Positions 63,001 to 64,000 of a stretch of 64,000 nt of DNA are shown here, piece by piece; position 1 is the first letter of the stretch, and each line of letters begins with the position of its first letter. Made by a program: the position numbers and the translations under genes. The stretch comes from Enoplosus armatus (lineage: Eukaryota > Chordata > Actinopteri > Centrarchiformes > Enoplosidae), in the NCBI RefSeq assembly GCF_043641665.1, contig NC_092196.1:12723192-12787191 (forward strand), written 5' to 3'. The notes beneath the pieces are model-generated. The model saw only the letters and a list, made by a program, of their open reading frames with translations, was not told the DNA's origin and made no database searches.

Positions 63001-63810
63001 CATTTCACAATCATACTAAGAGAGCATGACTCACTACATTTTGAGAATGTCAAATTTAATTTAGTTTTTTTTTTTATCTGTTTTTTTTTTTTGTTTTTTG
63101 CTGATTGTTTTTTCAAATCCAGCCGCAGTGGTAGTGTGGGACAGCCAAGTGAAGGACGGCTACAAACGCAGCCAGGCGGCAGCAGCTGATGCAAGTGGGT
63201 CAGGAGAAACCCCGTCCCGTGCTGCTTCTGTAGCCTGGGATGGGAAAAAGACGAGTGGGGTGGTAGAGGAGCTGCTCAGGAACGCTACAGATAAGGCCTA
63301 CGGAGCCAACGGTGAGACACTGGGTGCTCTGTAAATCTGAAGCTTTGTATGGTGATACTTTAATTTGATCATTTGTGGCAAAAGATGTTTTTATATGCAT
63401 TTATAGGTTTTTTGTTTGCCTTATCTAGTCCTCAGTTGGGATGGAGAGGTCTCTGCTATTAGTAGAGATGCTATTGATGATGTCCGCCAAGCCAAGTGTG
63501 ACACTGTGATCGACGAGTGGGATGAAGACTTTGACAGGGGAAAGGTGAGGAAACGCAACAAGACATGTCATCTTAAATCACAGTTTGTCTTTAGTTCTGC
63601 TAATCTCAAGGTGCCCGTCGTCACTGTCCCTCTTCTTCAACTTTTCCATCTGTTTTCGTGTGAATGTAACGTGTCTAGGTGAAGAAACTGAAAAACTATA
63701 AAAGGGAGAAGTGGAGAAGTGGCAGCAGCATCTTCCAGAAGATCCAGGACAGGCGGAACAAGTGGTCTGTAACACCCGGAGGGAAGAGAGTTTTTGGAGT
63801 CCGTCGCTGA
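54061..63810 (+). CDS. usp36: Ubiquitin carboxyl-terminal hydrolase 36 (nucleolar USP), 19 coding exons
   Basis: Exons: 54061-54313, 54448-54669, 55745-55855, 57558-57660, 57783-57850, 58341-58411, 58502-58584, 58722-58833, 58924-59064, 59417-59517, 59615-59753, 59854-60219, 60697-60921, 61319-61443, 61533-62228, 62618-62841, 63123-63311, 63429-63544, 63679-63810. They sum to 3477 bp and give 1158 aa; human USP36 is about 1123. The start [16 protein letters not shown] is the family start. The USP domain spans about 122-422. The Cys box [16 protein letters not shown] puts the catalytic Cys at 131, and the His box [13 protein letters not shown] puts the His at 382, both as in human. Zinc-binding CxxC pairs lie around KCSICKS and CAKCKKK. 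The long C-terminal half is low complexity with Lys-rich runs ([37 protein letters not shown]) typical of nucleolar targeting. It ends in the conserved block [11 protein letters not shown]. The enzyme stabilises nucleolar and ribosome-biogenesis proteins and c-Myc by removing ubiquitin. Confidence 0.96.
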
Positions 63811-64000
63811 GAGTCCAGATTGCTGTTGAGGGCATGCTGACTGGAAACAAGACAAACAAGACTGTATACCAAACTTCTGTACCTTTTCTCACTCTTTTTT
63901 TTAATTTTTTTATTTTTTAATCTCTCTGTTTTGTGTTAAATTTAGACCCAAATTCCTGAATTAGATGTGAGCCAAAAGCAGCACAGTCTGACTGACAGCC
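63811..64000 (+). other. usp36 3' UTR, cut by the window end
   Basis: Non-coding sequence follows the stop at 63808-63810 and contains a T-rich tract near 63894-63919. No poly(A) signal is seen before the window ends. Confidence 0.6.

Noticed and set aside
62395..63003. 202-aa open frame on the minus strand
   Set aside because: It runs antisense across usp36 exon 62618-62841 and its flanking introns. The plus-strand exon is supported by splice sites and the Lys-rich usp36 tail, and the minus translation has no recognisable content.

Overview
This window is vertebrate nuclear DNA, almost certainly from a teleost fish and probably a percomorph. Eight multi-exon protein genes have GT-AG introns of about 80 bp to 5.4 kb. 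Their products read as full-length orthologues of known vertebrate proteins. The spaces between genes and the longer introns hold dinucleotide and trinucleotide microsatellites, LINE 3' ends and short interspersed repeats of kinds I recognise from fish genomes. I see no prokaryotic, viral, CRISPR, rRNA or tRNA features. Exons were joined by hand from reading frame, splice sites and family similarity. The summed lengths are exact multiples of three and close to the known family lengths.

Layout. Positions 1-5197 contain no gene I can support: an interspersed repeat, a MEF2/CRE-like site cluster and low-complexity DNA. The minus strand then carries cenpx (5198-6748, 81 aa, a histone-fold kinetochore and Fanconi protein), a small RRM protein I cannot name (7557-8353, 148 aa) and tmc6 (10428-17486, 19 coding exons, 794 aa). 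Head to head with tmc6, about 1.07 kb away on the plus strand, is syngr2 (18559-20826, 227 aa). A repeat-rich 6.7-kb gap follows. The plus strand then carries cant1 (28708-30483, 406 aa), lgals3bp (31645-34096, 607 aa), timp2 (41660-48069, 219 aa) and usp36 (54061-63810, 1158 aa). The window ends in the usp36 3' UTR.

Context. From what I know of the human map, CANT1, LGALS3BP, TIMP2 and USP36 are consecutive, same-strand neighbours on 17q25.3, and TMC6, SYNGR2 and CENPX lie on the same chromosome arm. The window is therefore a compact fish counterpart of 17q25.3, with the four-gene block intact and other neighbours missing or moved. The genes do not form one pathway. They cover centromere/DNA repair (cenpx), membrane proteins (tmc6, syngr2), secretory-pathway and extracellular proteins (cant1, lgals3bp, timp2) and nucleolar deubiquitination (usp36).

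I found no convincing new biological system. The points most worth a second look are the unnamed RRM protein, a GC-AG intron in tmc6, an upstream ORF overlapping the usp36 start codon, a 67-bp hAT-like MITE with an exact 8-bp target duplication nested in an older repeat, two perfect long palindromes beside or inside transposon fragments, and a cant1 splice acceptor that abuts a repeat.
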